Source: Firmicutes bacterium ASF500
Lineage (GTDB): Bacteria > Bacillota > Clostridia > Oscillospirales > Oscillospiraceae
Direction of reading: 5' to 3'
Length of the DNA: 64,000 bases
Assembly: GCA_000492175.2 (NCBI GenBank)
Contig: CP097573.1
Coordinates: 310,001 to 374,000, forward strand
This document shows positions 42,534 through 50,219 of this stretch, in pieces. The first letter of the stretch is position 1; every line of letters starts with the position of its first letter. Under the pieces are notes generated by a model. That model was not told where the DNA came from. It worked only from the letters and a program-made list of their open reading frames with translations, and did no database searches. The translations under genes were made by a program, and so were the position numbers.

Positions 42534-43382
42534 GTGCTGAAAAAGGCGTATCTGGAGATTACCAACGTGTGCAATCTGTCCTGCGCCTTCTGCCCTGGTA
42601 CCCGGCGGGAGAAGGGATTTCTGACCCAGGAGGGCTTCAGCCTCCTGGCCGGGAAGTTGCGGCCCCACACGGAATACCTCTACCTCCACCTGATGGGGGA
42701 GCCTCTGCTGCACCCTCAGCTCGGGGAGATCCTGGCTCGAGCGGAGGCCCTGGGCTTCCGGGTGATGGTCACCACCAACGGGACCCTGCTGGAGGAACGG
42801 GGCGGCCTGCTGCTGGACAGCCCGGCGGTGGAACGGGTAAGCGTCTCCCTCCAGTCCTTCGAGGGCAGCGGGGGCGAGAGGCCGGAGGCCTATGCCGCCT
42901 CCTGCGCCGCCTTTGCCCAGGCCGCCGCCTCCGCCGGGAAGCGGTGTGCCCTGCGCCTTTGGAACTTGGACGGGGCGGACACCCGAGGGGCCAACGCCCT
43001 CAACAGCGCTATTCTGGCCCAGCTGGAACGGACCTTCCCCAAGCCCTGGCGGGAGGGCTGGCAGGGGACCACTCTGGCCCCCAACGTATTTTTGGAGTGG
43101 GGGGAGCGGTTTGACTGGCCCGACCTGTCCGCCTCCGACGGCGCGCCCCCCAGCTTCTGCCACGGCCTGCGGGACCAGATCGGGGTCCTGTGGGACGGGA
43201 CGGTGGTGCCCTGCTGTCTGGACCACGAGGGGGACGTCCCCCTGGGGAACCTGTATACGCAAGAGCTGGACCACATCCTGAACAGTCCCCGGGCCCGAGC
43301 GATCTACGACGGCTTTTCCCAGGGCCGGGCCGCAGAGGAGCTGTGCCGCCGGTGCGGCTTCGCGAGGCGGTTTTCCCGATAA
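42534..43382 (+). CDS. Radical SAM/SPASM-type protein
   Basis: 282 residues. The 4Fe-4S motif CNLSCAFC (Cys 15, 19, 22) binds SAM; 'HLMGEPLLHPQLGEIL' and 'VMVTTNGTLL' are typical of the radical SAM barrel. The C-terminus has additional Cys ('VVPCCLDHEGDVPLGNLYT', 'LCRRCGF') like a SPASM auxiliary cluster site. Such proteins modify peptides or proteins, but no precursor peptide gene is evident nearby. GTG start at 42534 behind GAAAGGGGGCGAGGCT. Confidence 0.88.
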   Translation: MLKKAYLEITNVCNLSCAFCPGTRREKGFLTQEGFSLLAGKLRPHTEYLYLHLMGEPLLHPQLGEILARAEALGFRVMVTTNGTLLEERGGLLLDSPAVERVSVSLQSFEGSGGERPEAYAASCAAFAQAAASAGKRCALRLWNLDGADTRGANALNSAILAQLERTFPKPWREGWQGTTLAPNVFLEWGERFDWPDLSASDGAPPSFCHGLRDQIGVLWDGTVVPCCLDHEGDVPLGNLYTQELDHILNSPRARAIYDGFSQGRAAEELCRRCGFARRFSR

Positions 43383-43413
43383 AAACACCTTCCCAACACC
43401 GGGAAGATGTTTT
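43382..43413. terminator. Bidirectional terminator
   Basis: AAAACACCTTCCC and GGGAAGATGTTTT pair with one mismatch around a 6-base loop between the convergent radical SAM and LysR genes. Confidence 0.75.
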
Positions 43414-43416
43414 GCT

Positions 43417-44325
43417 TTACAGTTCAAGCAGTGAGTGGACTTCCGGCCTCCGCGCCAACTCCCGGTTCAGACAGGCGAGGAAATCCCGGACAAGCGCCTC
43501 CTTTCGCCGGGGGCCCTGGAGGTAATAGATGATCTCATCGGTGGGGCCGCTCTCCAGCGTTCGGATGGTAAGTCCCAGCTTTTTTGCCAGAGGGACGGCC
43601 ACCACCGCCGGAGCGACAGCCCAGCTGTCCCACCAGCTGTCCTGCCAGGAAAAAAACTCCTCCAGCAGGGACATCTGGTCCAGTACCGCCCGGGGGGCGG
43701 CGGAGGAGCTGAACCAGAAGGAGTGCCACAGATCATACTCCGGATTCCAGGGCAGGCGCAGCTCCCGGGAGGGGTCCAGGGCGGAAGGGTGGACCGTCTC
43801 CGCCCAATCCAGCCCAGGCCCGGTGAGCAGAACCATGCGGGAGCGGAAGGCGGGGATAGTCTCCACCTGGGTGTGATACATATGGTCGGAAATGAGGGCG
43901 ATGTCCGCCAGCCCCTGGGCCACATAGTCATAGGCCTCCCGGGAGTGATAATTGTGAAAGGTGAAGGTCCGGCCCGGTGCCTCCTCCAGGAAGGCGCGGA
44001 ACACCGGGGGCAGGAGGTAGGAGGCCAGACTGCCCACCGAGGCCGCCCGGAGGGTCTGCGTTCTGTCCCGCCCGGACACCTCCCGGGCCTCCTGCCACAG
44101 AAGGAGCCACTTCTCCGCCACCTGAACGAAGTCCCGGCCCTGGCTGGTGAGCTCCGTCCGCCGCTGGCCCCGCCCCCGGACTACCAGGGCACAGCCCAGA
44201 TCCTCCTCCAGGGCCCGCAGATGCCGGCTCACCGCCGGCTGGGTGATGTACAGCGCACGCGCCGCCGCCGAGACGCTCTCCAGCCGCGCTACTGCCAGAA
44301 ATACCTCAATGCTCTGCTGTGTCAT
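43417..44325 (-). CDS. LysR family transcriptional regulator
   Basis: 302 residues. N-terminal winged HTH ('IEVFLAVARLESVSAAARALYITQPAVSRHLRALEEDLGCALVVRG') and a periplasmic-binding-like effector domain. Divergent from a MATE transporter with a 10-bp perfect palindrome in the shared 117-bp region, so it probably controls that pump and itself. Confidence 0.93.
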   Translation of the reverse strand: MTQQSIEVFLAVARLESVSAAARALYITQPAVSRHLRALEEDLGCALVVRGRGQRRTELTSQGRDFVQVAEKWLLLWQEAREVSGRDRTQTLRAASVGSLASYLLPPVFRAFLEEAPGRTFTFHNYHSREAYDYVAQGLADIALISDHMYHTQVETIPAFRSRMVLLTGPGLDWAETVHPSALDPSRELRLPWNPEYDLWHSFWFSSSAAPRAVLDQMSLLEEFFSWQDSWWDSWAVAPAVVAVPLAKKLGLTIRTLESGPTDEIIYYLQGPRRKEALVRDFLACLNRELARRPEVHSLLEL

Positions 44326-44342
44326 GGCTTCTCTCCCCTCAA

Positions 44343-44367
44343 ATATAATATATAAGTTATATTATAT
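44343..44367. promoter_or_regulatory. LysR-type operator palindrome
   Basis: ATATAATATA (44343-44352) and TATATTATAT (44358-44367) form a perfect 10-bp inverted repeat with a 5-base centre. It is the only strongly AT-rich sequence in the region and sits 17 bp upstream of the lysR start. Confidence 0.65.
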
Positions 44368-44442
44368 CAGAGAAATCAGCATTTTACAAGGTAAGTGCGG
44401 ACTGCTATACTGGGGCGGAACACAGATAAGGGGGAGCGCTCC

Positions 44443-45762
44443 ATGAGTCAAACACAGCTTACCCGAGGCAAAATCAGCCGCCAGTTGATCGCTCTGTCCA
44501 CGCCGCTTCTGGTGGGAAATATCCTGCAACAGCTGTATAACACAGTGGACGCCGTCATTGTGGGCCGGTATGTGGGGGAGAGGGCCTTCGGCGCGGTAGG
44601 GGTGGCCGGGTCGGTCATGAACCTGTTTCTGTTCCTAATAAGCGGCGGCTGCGACGGGGTGGGGACTCTGCTGGCCCAGTTTTACGGAGGGGACGACGGC
44701 CCCCGGTTTCGCCGGGAATTTTACCTGTCCGGCCTGTTCGGCGCGGGGGCATCGGCGGCGCTGACCCTCCTGGGGCTGCTGGTTTTGGAGCCTCTGCTTG
44801 TCCTCCTTCGGACCCCGGACAGCGTGGCCGTCTACGCCGCCGAATATCTAAAAATTATTTTTCTGGGCTTTCCCGCCGCCTTTGCGTACCATCTGGTGTC
44901 CGGCGTACTCCGGGCGGTGGGAAATACCAGGGCCGCGCTCTTTTTCCTGTCCCTGTCCATGGGCGTAAACCTCATTCTGGACCTGGTCTTTGTGGCCGGC
45001 CTGTCCATGGGCGTGGCGGGGGTGGCTTTGGCCACCACCCTGGCTCAGGCCCTGGCCGCTGTGCTGTGTGCGGGCTTCCTGCGTGACCGGTTTCCCCAGT
45101 TGATGTTCCACCGGGCGGACATGGTGCTGGACCGGCCTCTGCTCCGGCAGACCGCCCATTTCAGCTTCGTATCCGCGCTGCATATGTGCAGTCTGTACAT
45201 CGGGAAGCTGCTGGTTCAGGGGACGGTAAACACCCTGGGGGAGGATGCCATCAACGCCTTTACCGCGGCCACCAGGGTGGAGGGCTTCGCCAATTCCTTT
45301 GGAGACAGCGGCTCGGCGGCGGTGGCCGTCTTTGTGGCGCAAAACACCGGCGCGGGGGAGAACGCCCGGGTGAAGGAGGGCTTCCGCACCGGACAGAGAC
45401 TGCTGGAGGGCCTTGGCCTGTTCATGTCCCTGGTGATGCTCGCGGGGGCGGAGCCCTGTCTGCGGCTGGTCCTGCCCGCCGGGGATGCGGCAGCGCTGGG
45501 ACCGGCTGTGGGCTATCTGAGGCTGGTGGCCTGCTTCTACCTGTTCAATTTCCTGGGCAGCGGACAGGCGGGGTATTTTCGGGGCCGGGGCCGGGTCAAC
45601 ATCCCGGTGATTGGCGCCACGGGGCATATCTCCCTGCGGGCGGTGTTGTCCTTCCTGCTGGCCCCCGGGATGGGACTGCCCGCCGTGGCTCTGGCAACCG
45701 GCCTGGGCTGGATCGGTGTGGCCACCTTCTGGGGCATTTTGACCCAGCGTGACCAGCCGTAA
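44443..45762 (+). CDS. MATE family efflux transporter, LysR-linked
   Basis: 439 residues, about 12 membrane segments; 'LIALSTPLLVGNILQQLYNTVDAVIVGRYVGERAFGAVGVAGS' is the typical MATE helix 1-2 region of the clostridial group. ATG at 44443 follows GGGGGAGCGCTCC. Likely regulated by the divergent LysR; substrate unknown. The other MATE gene at 9.7 kb belongs to a different subgroup by sequence. Confidence 0.92.
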   Translation: MSQTQLTRGKISRQLIALSTPLLVGNILQQLYNTVDAVIVGRYVGERAFGAVGVAGSVMNLFLFLISGGCDGVGTLLAQFYGGDDGPRFRREFYLSGLFGAGASAALTLLGLLVLEPLLVLLRTPDSVAVYAAEYLKIIFLGFPAAFAYHLVSGVLRAVGNTRAALFFLSLSMGVNLILDLVFVAGLSMGVAGVALATTLAQALAAVLCAGFLRDRFPQLMFHRADMVLDRPLLRQTAHFSFVSALHMCSLYIGKLLVQGTVNTLGEDAINAFTAATRVEGFANSFGDSGSAAVAVFVAQNTGAGENARVKEGFRTGQRLLEGLGLFMSLVMLAGAEPCLRLVLPAGDAAALGPAVGYLRLVACFYLFNFLGSGQAGYFRGRGRVNIPVIGATGHISLRAVLSFLLAPGMGLPAVALATGLGWIGVATFWGILTQRDQP

Positions 45763-45853
45763 TTTTCCTGCTTTTCAAATTGACAAGCATCAGCCATCTC
45801 TGTGTACTATCCATAACCGCTTCCGAGGGAGAAGGGAATATGTGAAATGTATC

Positions 45854-45891
45854 GGGGCGGGGATCGAACATTGCAGTCCGATCCCCGCCCC
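45854..45891 (-). terminator. Terminator-like hairpin after cotJC
   Basis: A perfect 13-bp stem (GGGGCGGGGATCG / CGATCCCCGCCCC) around a 12-base loop, 7 bp past the stop of the cotJC 3' fragment. No long T-run follows on either strand. Confidence 0.6.
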
Positions 45892-45897
45892 CTTGCC

Positions 45898-46104
45898 TCA
45901 GTTTCTGGGCTGGACCTTGTCGAATGCTGGATTGGTGAGATAGACGTTTCTGGCGTCCATACGATCCTTGCACAGGCGCAGGCATTCACCGAACCGCTGG
46001 AAATGGACAATTTCCCGCTCCCGCAGGAAGCGGATCACATTGTTCACATCCGGGTCGTCGGACAAGCGCAGGATATTGTCATAGGTGAGGCGGGCCTTTT
46101 GCTC
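45898..46104 (-). pseudogene. cotJC: cotJC 3' fragment (spore coat Mn-catalase, C-terminal part), separated by the element
   Basis: The minus frame reads EQKARLTYDNILRLSDDP, then a conserved 'FLREREIVHFQRFGE' segment and the C-terminal end, stopping with TGA at 45898-45900. This is the conserved C-terminal part of CotJC manganese-catalase-type spore coat proteins. It lacks a start. Joined to the 5' part at 58949-59358 across the shared TC core (46103-46104 = 58949-58950), the codon GA|G and the frame are restored, giving 204 residues. Thus the gene is split, not decayed. Confidence 0.85.
46103..46104. mobile_element. Left attachment core of the integrative element
   Basis: Core TC (GA on the coding strand) inside cotJC. 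The cotJC-side arm is to the left; element sequence begins to the right (a short palindrome AAAGT-ACA-ACTTT lies at 46118-46130). Large serine recombinases typically exchange at a 2-bp core with little other identity, as seen here. Confidence 0.6.
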
Positions 46105-46156
46105 TGGTGCAATCTCAAAAGTACAACTTTATGGCCGAAAATGGCGAAAAATCAAG

Positions 46157-46351
46157 TCAAATGGTGTCCGCAATGCGGTCGATTTTGTGTTGAAGGCGTT
46201 CCAGCGTCTTTTGCAGCGCGGCCCGGTCTGCGTTCAAATCGCTGGCGGACAGGCGGGCCAAGGTCAGCATTTGCTCCAGAGTGCGCTCAATCTCGTCCAG
46301 GGCTTGGTCGATGGATTGGACAGACTTTTCAAATTCTTCTTTGGGTGGCAT
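46157..46351 (-). CDS. Small coiled-coil protein downstream of recombinase
   Basis: 64 residues with heptad-like pattern ('FEKSVQSIDQALDEIERTLEQMLTLARLSASDLNADRAALQKTLERLQHKIDRIADTI'). Not a family I recognise. ATG preceded by AAGGAGCATAGACCC. It follows the recombinase by 13 bp and is the element's outermost gene, so it may help excision or be a recombinase partner (inference). Confidence 0.7.
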   Translation of the reverse strand: MPPKEEFEKSVQSIDQALDEIERTLEQMLTLARLSASDLNADRAALQKTLERLQHKIDRIADTI

Positions 46352-46364
46352 GGGTCTATGCTCC

Positions 46365-47918
46365 TTAAAAGTTCCAGTGGATTTCTATGGGAACGTCCTT
46401 TGTTCCAGGGATGCGTTTTCCAACAGTGATGTGGTCAATGAGAATTTCCACGATTTCTCGTGTTAAGTGTTCCAGGTTTACATACCGCTCCACCAAAGAC
46501 TTTCGGTTGTCTCCAACGGCAATTCTGTCCTCCAGTTCCGCAAGCTGCCGTTGTCCGTCCAGCAGGACGCGCTCCAGCCGGGATTTCTCGGAGGAAAACT
46601 CTTTAGAAAGGGCGGAGAAGTCGCTGTCGTTGAGCAGGCCCTTGACCTTATCCATGTATAAATCCCGCAGACCCTTGGCGTACTCGGCGATTCGTTTCTC
46701 ATAGGCGGCGTGGGTGTCCAGAAGCTGCTTTTTCTGCCCTTGCAGATTTTCGCAAAACTCAATGTTCCGCTCCAGCTCGTCCTTGTCCAGATATGCCGCC
46801 GCCAGCCGGTTCAGCTCGTCAATGACCATCCGCTCCAGCTTTTCCACCGAAATGAAGGAGCCGATGCAGGCGTCCTTTGCCACATGGCGGTTAGAGCATT
46901 GGAGATAGTGCCGCCCATGATTTTTAGAAGAACGCATGGTGTAGCCACAGTTGGCGCACCGGGCTTTCCGGGCGAATAGCCCCACAGTACCGCAATCAAA
47001 AGGCTTGGCCCGTTCCGCAACCATGGACTGAACCCGGTTCCAGAGGGGGCGGTCGATGATGGCCTCATGGGTTCCCTCTACACGATACCACTCACTTTGG
47101 GGGCGGGGCTTGTTTTGCTTGGTCTTGTAGGACACGCTGCCATATTTGCCTTGTACCATGTTACCAATATAAATCTCGTTGGTGAGCATATCAGAGATAG
47201 CAAAATACTTCCAGAGAGTGCTGTTTTTCCGCTTGGGCTGCTGGTAGCGCAGGCCGTGGAGACGCTTGTACTCGGTGGGGTTGGGGATGCCACGGTCGTT
47301 GAGCATCCGGGCGATGGCCGTTTTACCATAGCCTTGGGAAAAGAGGGTGAACACCTCCCGGACAACGGCAGCGGCTTCCTCGTCAATAAGCAGATGGCCT
47401 TTTTGGTCGGGGTCCTTCTTGTAGCCATAGAGGGCAAAGGCCCCAATATGAAAACCATTCTGCCGCCGGTTGGTGAGAACGCTGCGGATGTTCTCCGACA
47501 TATCCTCCAGATACCACTCGTTCACCAGCCCATTGATCTGCCGGGACTTCTTATTGCCCTTGTTGGCGGTGTCGGCGTTGTCCACGATGCTGACAAAGCG
47601 GATGCCCCAAATAGGGAAGAGGCCGTGGATGTACTTTTCTACCAGCTCCAACTCACGGGTAAAGCGGGATTGTGTCTTGCAGAGAACGATGTCAAAGCGG
47701 TGAGCCTTGGCATCCTCCAGCAAGCGGTTAAATTCGGGCCGTCTGCGGTCTGAACCTGTGTAATCATCATCACTGTAAAGGTTATAAACTTCCCACCCCT
47801 GTTCCATCGCATATTGCAGCAGCATGGCCTTTTGGTTCTGGATGCTGTTGCTGTCATCGGTTTCAAATTGCTTGTTTCTATCTTCCTCGGATAAACGGCA
47901 GTAGATCGCTGCTTTCAT
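46365..47918 (-). CDS. Large serine recombinase (element integrase)
   Basis: 517 residues. Resolvase catalytic domain with nucleophile Ser10 ('IYCRLSEEDRN'), 'YSDDDYTGSDRRRPEFNRLLEDA' and 'LCKTQSRFTRE'; recombinase domain (160-290, 'GFALYGYKKDPDQKG' type); zinc ribbon with CANCG...C (about 325-355); and a C-terminal coiled coil. Such TndX/TnpX-like enzymes catalyse integration and excision of ICE/IMEs. The second ATG (47918) is favoured since GAGGAG lies 8 bases upstream. It faces outward to the left junction. Its promoter contains a 14-bp inverted repeat. Confidence 0.95.
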   Translation of the reverse strand: MKAAIYCRLSEEDRNKQFETDDSNSIQNQKAMLLQYAMEQGWEVYNLYSDDDYTGSDRRRPEFNRLLEDAKAHRFDIVLCKTQSRFTRELELVEKYIHGLFPIWGIRFVSIVDNADTANKGNKKSRQINGLVNEWYLEDMSENIRSVLTNRRQNGFHIGAFALYGYKKDPDQKGHLLIDEEAAAVVREVFTLFSQGYGKTAIARMLNDRGIPNPTEYKRLHGLRYQQPKRKNSTLWKYFAISDMLTNEIYIGNMVQGKYGSVSYKTKQNKPRPQSEWYRVEGTHEAIIDRPLWNRVQSMVAERAKPFDCGTVGLFARKARCANCGYTMRSSKNHGRHYLQCSNRHVAKDACIGSFISVEKLERMVIDELNRLAAAYLDKDELERNIEFCENLQGQKKQLLDTHAAYEKRIAEYAKGLRDLYMDKVKGLLNDSDFSALSKEFSSEKSRLERVLLDGQRQLAELEDRIAVGDNRKSLVERYVNLEHLTREIVEILIDHITVGKRIPGTKDVPIEIHWNF

Positions 47919-47940
47919 AGTCATATCTCCTCAGAGATAG

Positions 47941-47990
47941 GACAAGCTGTTTCCTGCTTACAGTATAGCACAGAGGAAACAGCTTGTCAC
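47941..47990 (-). promoter_or_regulatory. Recombinase promoter with flanking 14-bp inverted repeat
   Basis: On the minus strand: GTGACA (47985-47990), a 17-base spacer and TATACT (47962-47967). GACAAGCTGTTTCC (47941-47954) and GGAAACAGCTTGTC (47975-47988) are perfect inverted copies bracketing the -10 and covering the start site and spacer, an ideal repressor operator. A further exact copy lies at 58818 near the other end of the element. Confidence 0.75.
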
Positions 47991-47991
47991 A

Positions 47992-48132
47992 TTATTTTTG
48001 CTCGATGGCCTGTTTTCCCTTTTCAAGCTGATTGATTAGCTCGGTCAGCTTGTGCGTGAAATTTTCACGGGTGGTTTCTGTGGTCCCGTCTTTGAAAATG
48101 CTTTTGCATAGCTCCTGTGTCTGCAAATACAT
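47992..48132 (-). CDS. Small hypothetical protein
   Basis: 46 residues starting MYLQTQELCKSIF and ending LINQLEKGKQAIEQK; soluble, C-terminal helix. ATG at 48132 is preceded by GAAAGGCTGGGTG. It fills the gap between the DnaC-like gene and the recombinase promoter. Small proteins with the pattern 'TRENF...LTELINQLEKGK' recur next to serine recombinases of Clostridia elements (impression, not searched). Confidence 0.6.
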   Translation of the reverse strand: MYLQTQELCKSIFKDGTTETTRENFTHKLTELINQLEKGKQAIEQK

Positions 48133-48174
48133 CACCCAGCCTTTCACAACAGACTATGCGAAATTGTTTGTCCA

Positions 48175-49031
48175 TTAGTCATCTGCGGCAGGGGAGTGGG
48201 TGGGCGGTTCCATCAGATTTTTCAGACGTGCCAGCTTGTCCTGCGCTGTGGCTTTACGAAAATTCTCGCCGGAAAAACGGATAGGGGCGCACATTTCCAG
48301 TAAGCGGTCATAGATGCGGGCGTGAGCGGTGTCCTGGGGGTGCTGTAAATCTTGCAGGGACAGGTTGGTGGTGACGATCAGCGGCCTGCGGCTGCGGTAA
48401 CGGCTGTCAACCACGTTGTAGACCTGTTCCAAACCGTACTCCGTCCCACGCTCCATTCCAAAATCGTCAGTATCAGCAGAGGGGCGCGGCAGAGGTGGGT
48501 TATGTACTCGTTCCGGCCCTCGAAGCTGGCGGTCAGGTCGTTCAGTATCAGGGCAAAGTTTGTCATGCGGACGGCCACCTCCTGTTCCATCAGAGCGTTG
48601 GCGATGCAACCGGCGAAATAGCTCTTGCCAGTTCCCACACCTCCCCAGAGCAGATAGCCGATGTTTTCCTCCTGCATGGCCGGCCAGTTCTCAACGTAAA
48701 AGCGGGCATGTTTCATCTGCGGGCATTTGCCGTTGTCGTTGGCAAACGTCCACTCCCGCATAGCCGGGTCGGTAAAGCCCCGGCGTTTCAAGTCGGCCAC
48801 GGTCTGACGGTGACGGCGGGCCTCCTGCTCCGCCGCCTCCCGGTCAAGGCGCTCCTGCTCACAGCGGCAGGGATGGGGGAGCAAGCGGCCCTCCATCGGC
48901 GGGGCCTCCATGCGGAATTGCTTCGGAGTGCGGCACTTGCCACAGTACAAAAGCCCGTCCTCGCCGGTATAGTCCCCCGGTTCCAGCCGGGTCACGGTGA
49001 TACGCTTGATGATGCTGTCAAAATCGTTCAT
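48175..49031 (-). pseudogene. DnaC/IstB-like ATP-binding replication protein, frameshifted
   Basis: The N-terminal part has a Cys cluster ('YCGKCRTPKQF', 'HPCRCEQERLDREA') and then a P-loop 'WGGVGTGKSYFAGCIANALM'. The frame breaks at the Walker B motif: 'APLLIL' continues in the next frame as 'DDFGMERGTEYGLEQVYNVVDSRYRSRRPLIVTTNLSL' to 'PAADD'. One base (C on + near 48468) seems to be missing. Intact homologs load or assist helicase. Start ATG 49031 overlaps the rep stop (ATGA) with AAGGAG upstream. Either inactive or a sequencing error. Confidence 0.85.
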
Positions 49032-49741
49032 AGGCTCTCGCTCTCCTTGCACGAATAGTCAGATATGCCGCCCTTGCGCCTGTCCGCTTTGGCCCAGCGG
49101 CGAATGGTGGCGGCGTGGCTCTTGTAGTTCTTTCCGGTGGAGGCCATATATTCAGACAAACGCTCGATGTACTCCTGCCAGACGGCGGGGAAGTCGGCTT
49201 GCAGTTCGGCAACCTCGGCCTCCGTCAGAAAGACATTCTCATAACGGCCCCGCGCTGGCGGGCGCTCACTCACTCCACTCAAGTTACTAATTCTCAAGTT
49301 ATTATTACTCATGTTATTAGGGGACAGTTTTCTGTCCGTCATAGGGACAACTTTTTGTCCATCAGTGGGACAAGTTTCTTTCCCTCTATGGGACAATTTT
49401 TTGTCCGTCAGTAGGACAATATCTCGTCCATCTGGTATCTTCACATAAATGCGATTGGGCTGGGAAAATCCTTGCCTCCTGCGCTCAATCAGCCCAACCG
49501 TTTCCAGTTCAGTCAATGCGTTCTTCACAGTCATGGGGCTGCGGTCAACCGCATTAGCGATTTTGCAGACGGGAAAGACGATATAGATTTGCCCCTCATC
49601 GTCCTGCCAGCCATTGGCAAGGGAGAGGTTAGCCCTGTCCAGCAGGACGGCGTACAGCAGCTTGGCAAACTGCGTCAAATCCGCCTCCATCAGAAAGCGG
49701 GGATAGGGCAGGTAAGGCGGTAATTTGGTGTCGGCGGTCAT
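49028..49741 (-). CDS. Replication initiator protein A-like (RepA_N type)
   Basis: 237 residues. N-terminal winged-helix domain ('FLMEADLTQFAKLLYAVLLDRANLSLANGWQDDEGQIYIVFPVCKIANAVDRSPMTVKNALTELETVGLIERRRQGFSQPNRIYV') typical of RepA_N initiators of low-GC plasmids and ICEs. A variable linker is encoded by the 23-bp iterons; a C-terminal helical region follows ('AELQADFPAVWQEYIERLSEYMASTGKNYKSHAATIRRW'). ATG 49741 is taken; a GTG at 49762 would sit on its own Shine-Dalgarno. Indicates the excised circle can replicate. Confidence 0.85.
   Translation of the reverse strand: MTADTKLPPYLPYPRFLMEADLTQFAKLLYAVLLDRANLSLANGWQDDEGQIYIVFPVCKIANAVDRSPMTVKNALTELETVGLIERRRQGFSQPNRIYVKIPDGRDIVLLTDKKLSHRGKETCPTDGQKVVPMTDRKLSPNNMSNNNLRISNLSGVSERPPARGRYENVFLTEAEVAELQADFPAVWQEYIERLSEYMASTGKNYKSHAATIRRWAKADRRKGGISDYSCKESESL
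49322..49436. repeat. Five 23-bp iteron-like repeats inside the rep gene (putative origin)
   Basis: GGACA-starting units begin at 49322, 49345, 49368, 49391 and 49414, exactly 23 bp apart (consensus GGACAANTTTTTGTCC plus NTCAGTG). Each unit is itself a partial palindrome (GGACAA...TTGTCC). Since 23 is not a multiple of three, the repeat is conserved as DNA, not as peptide. RepA_N replicons are known to carry the origin as repeats within rep. Confidence 0.8.
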
Positions 49742-49880
49742 GTAATCGGCAATCGTGTTCACCTCCCGTTTGTAACGGCTTAGAGGGCCGTTTTAGGGCC
49801 TCGGAATGATAACATACAGCCCCCCTATCGACCACGCCCAGAAAGTCCCGTAATATCAAGGCTTTTTGGGGCCTAAAGCG

Positions 49881-50219
49881 TTACATACCAGCCCTATGTC
49901 GGCGCACTCGCTCACGGGTCTTTCTCCGCCGCTCCTGTTCGGCACAATCAGGGCAGTATTTGGCTCGGTTCGACTTGGGGATGTACCAGCCGCCGCACAG
50001 GACGCATTTCTTCATGTCCTCCCGATGGAGCAGAGCGGCACACAGACTTTCATCCTGCGGCAGCACAGTGGCCCGGAACCATCGGCAGATCAGCGAATAG
50101 GAAATAGCCTGCGGGCAGACACATTCCTCCCCATCGTCCAGTAGGAGGCAGTTGCCGTCCTGGTAGTTGCAACAGCTATGTACCAGCCGCCGGACGGCAC
50201 GATATTGCTGATAGGTCAT
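49881..50219 (-). CDS. Cysteine-rich VLP domain protein
   Basis: 112 residues with the family's Cys pattern: 'LVHSCCNYQDGNCLLLDDGEECVCPQAISYSLICRWFRATVLPQDESLCAALL' and a second zinc-ribbon-like 'KKCVLCGGWYIPKSNRAKYCPDCA' with basic tail. Found regularly beside MobQ relaxases in Firmicutes mobilizable elements; probably DNA-binding, role unknown. Overlaps the relaxase stop (ATGA). Confidence 0.85.
   Translation of the reverse strand: MTYQQYRAVRRLVHSCCNYQDGNCLLLDDGEECVCPQAISYSLICRWFRATVLPQDESLCAALLHREDMKKCVLCGGWYIPKSNRAKYCPDCAEQERRRKTRERVRRHRAGM

Noticed and set aside
49322..49436. CRISPR array
   Set aside because: Units are contiguous 23-bp repeats without spacers, lie inside a coding gene and no cas genes are present; iterons explain them better.
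49629..49859. 76-codon minus frame overlapping the rep start
   Set aside because: Overlaps the rep N-terminus in another frame, low protein likeness; treated as a shadow.
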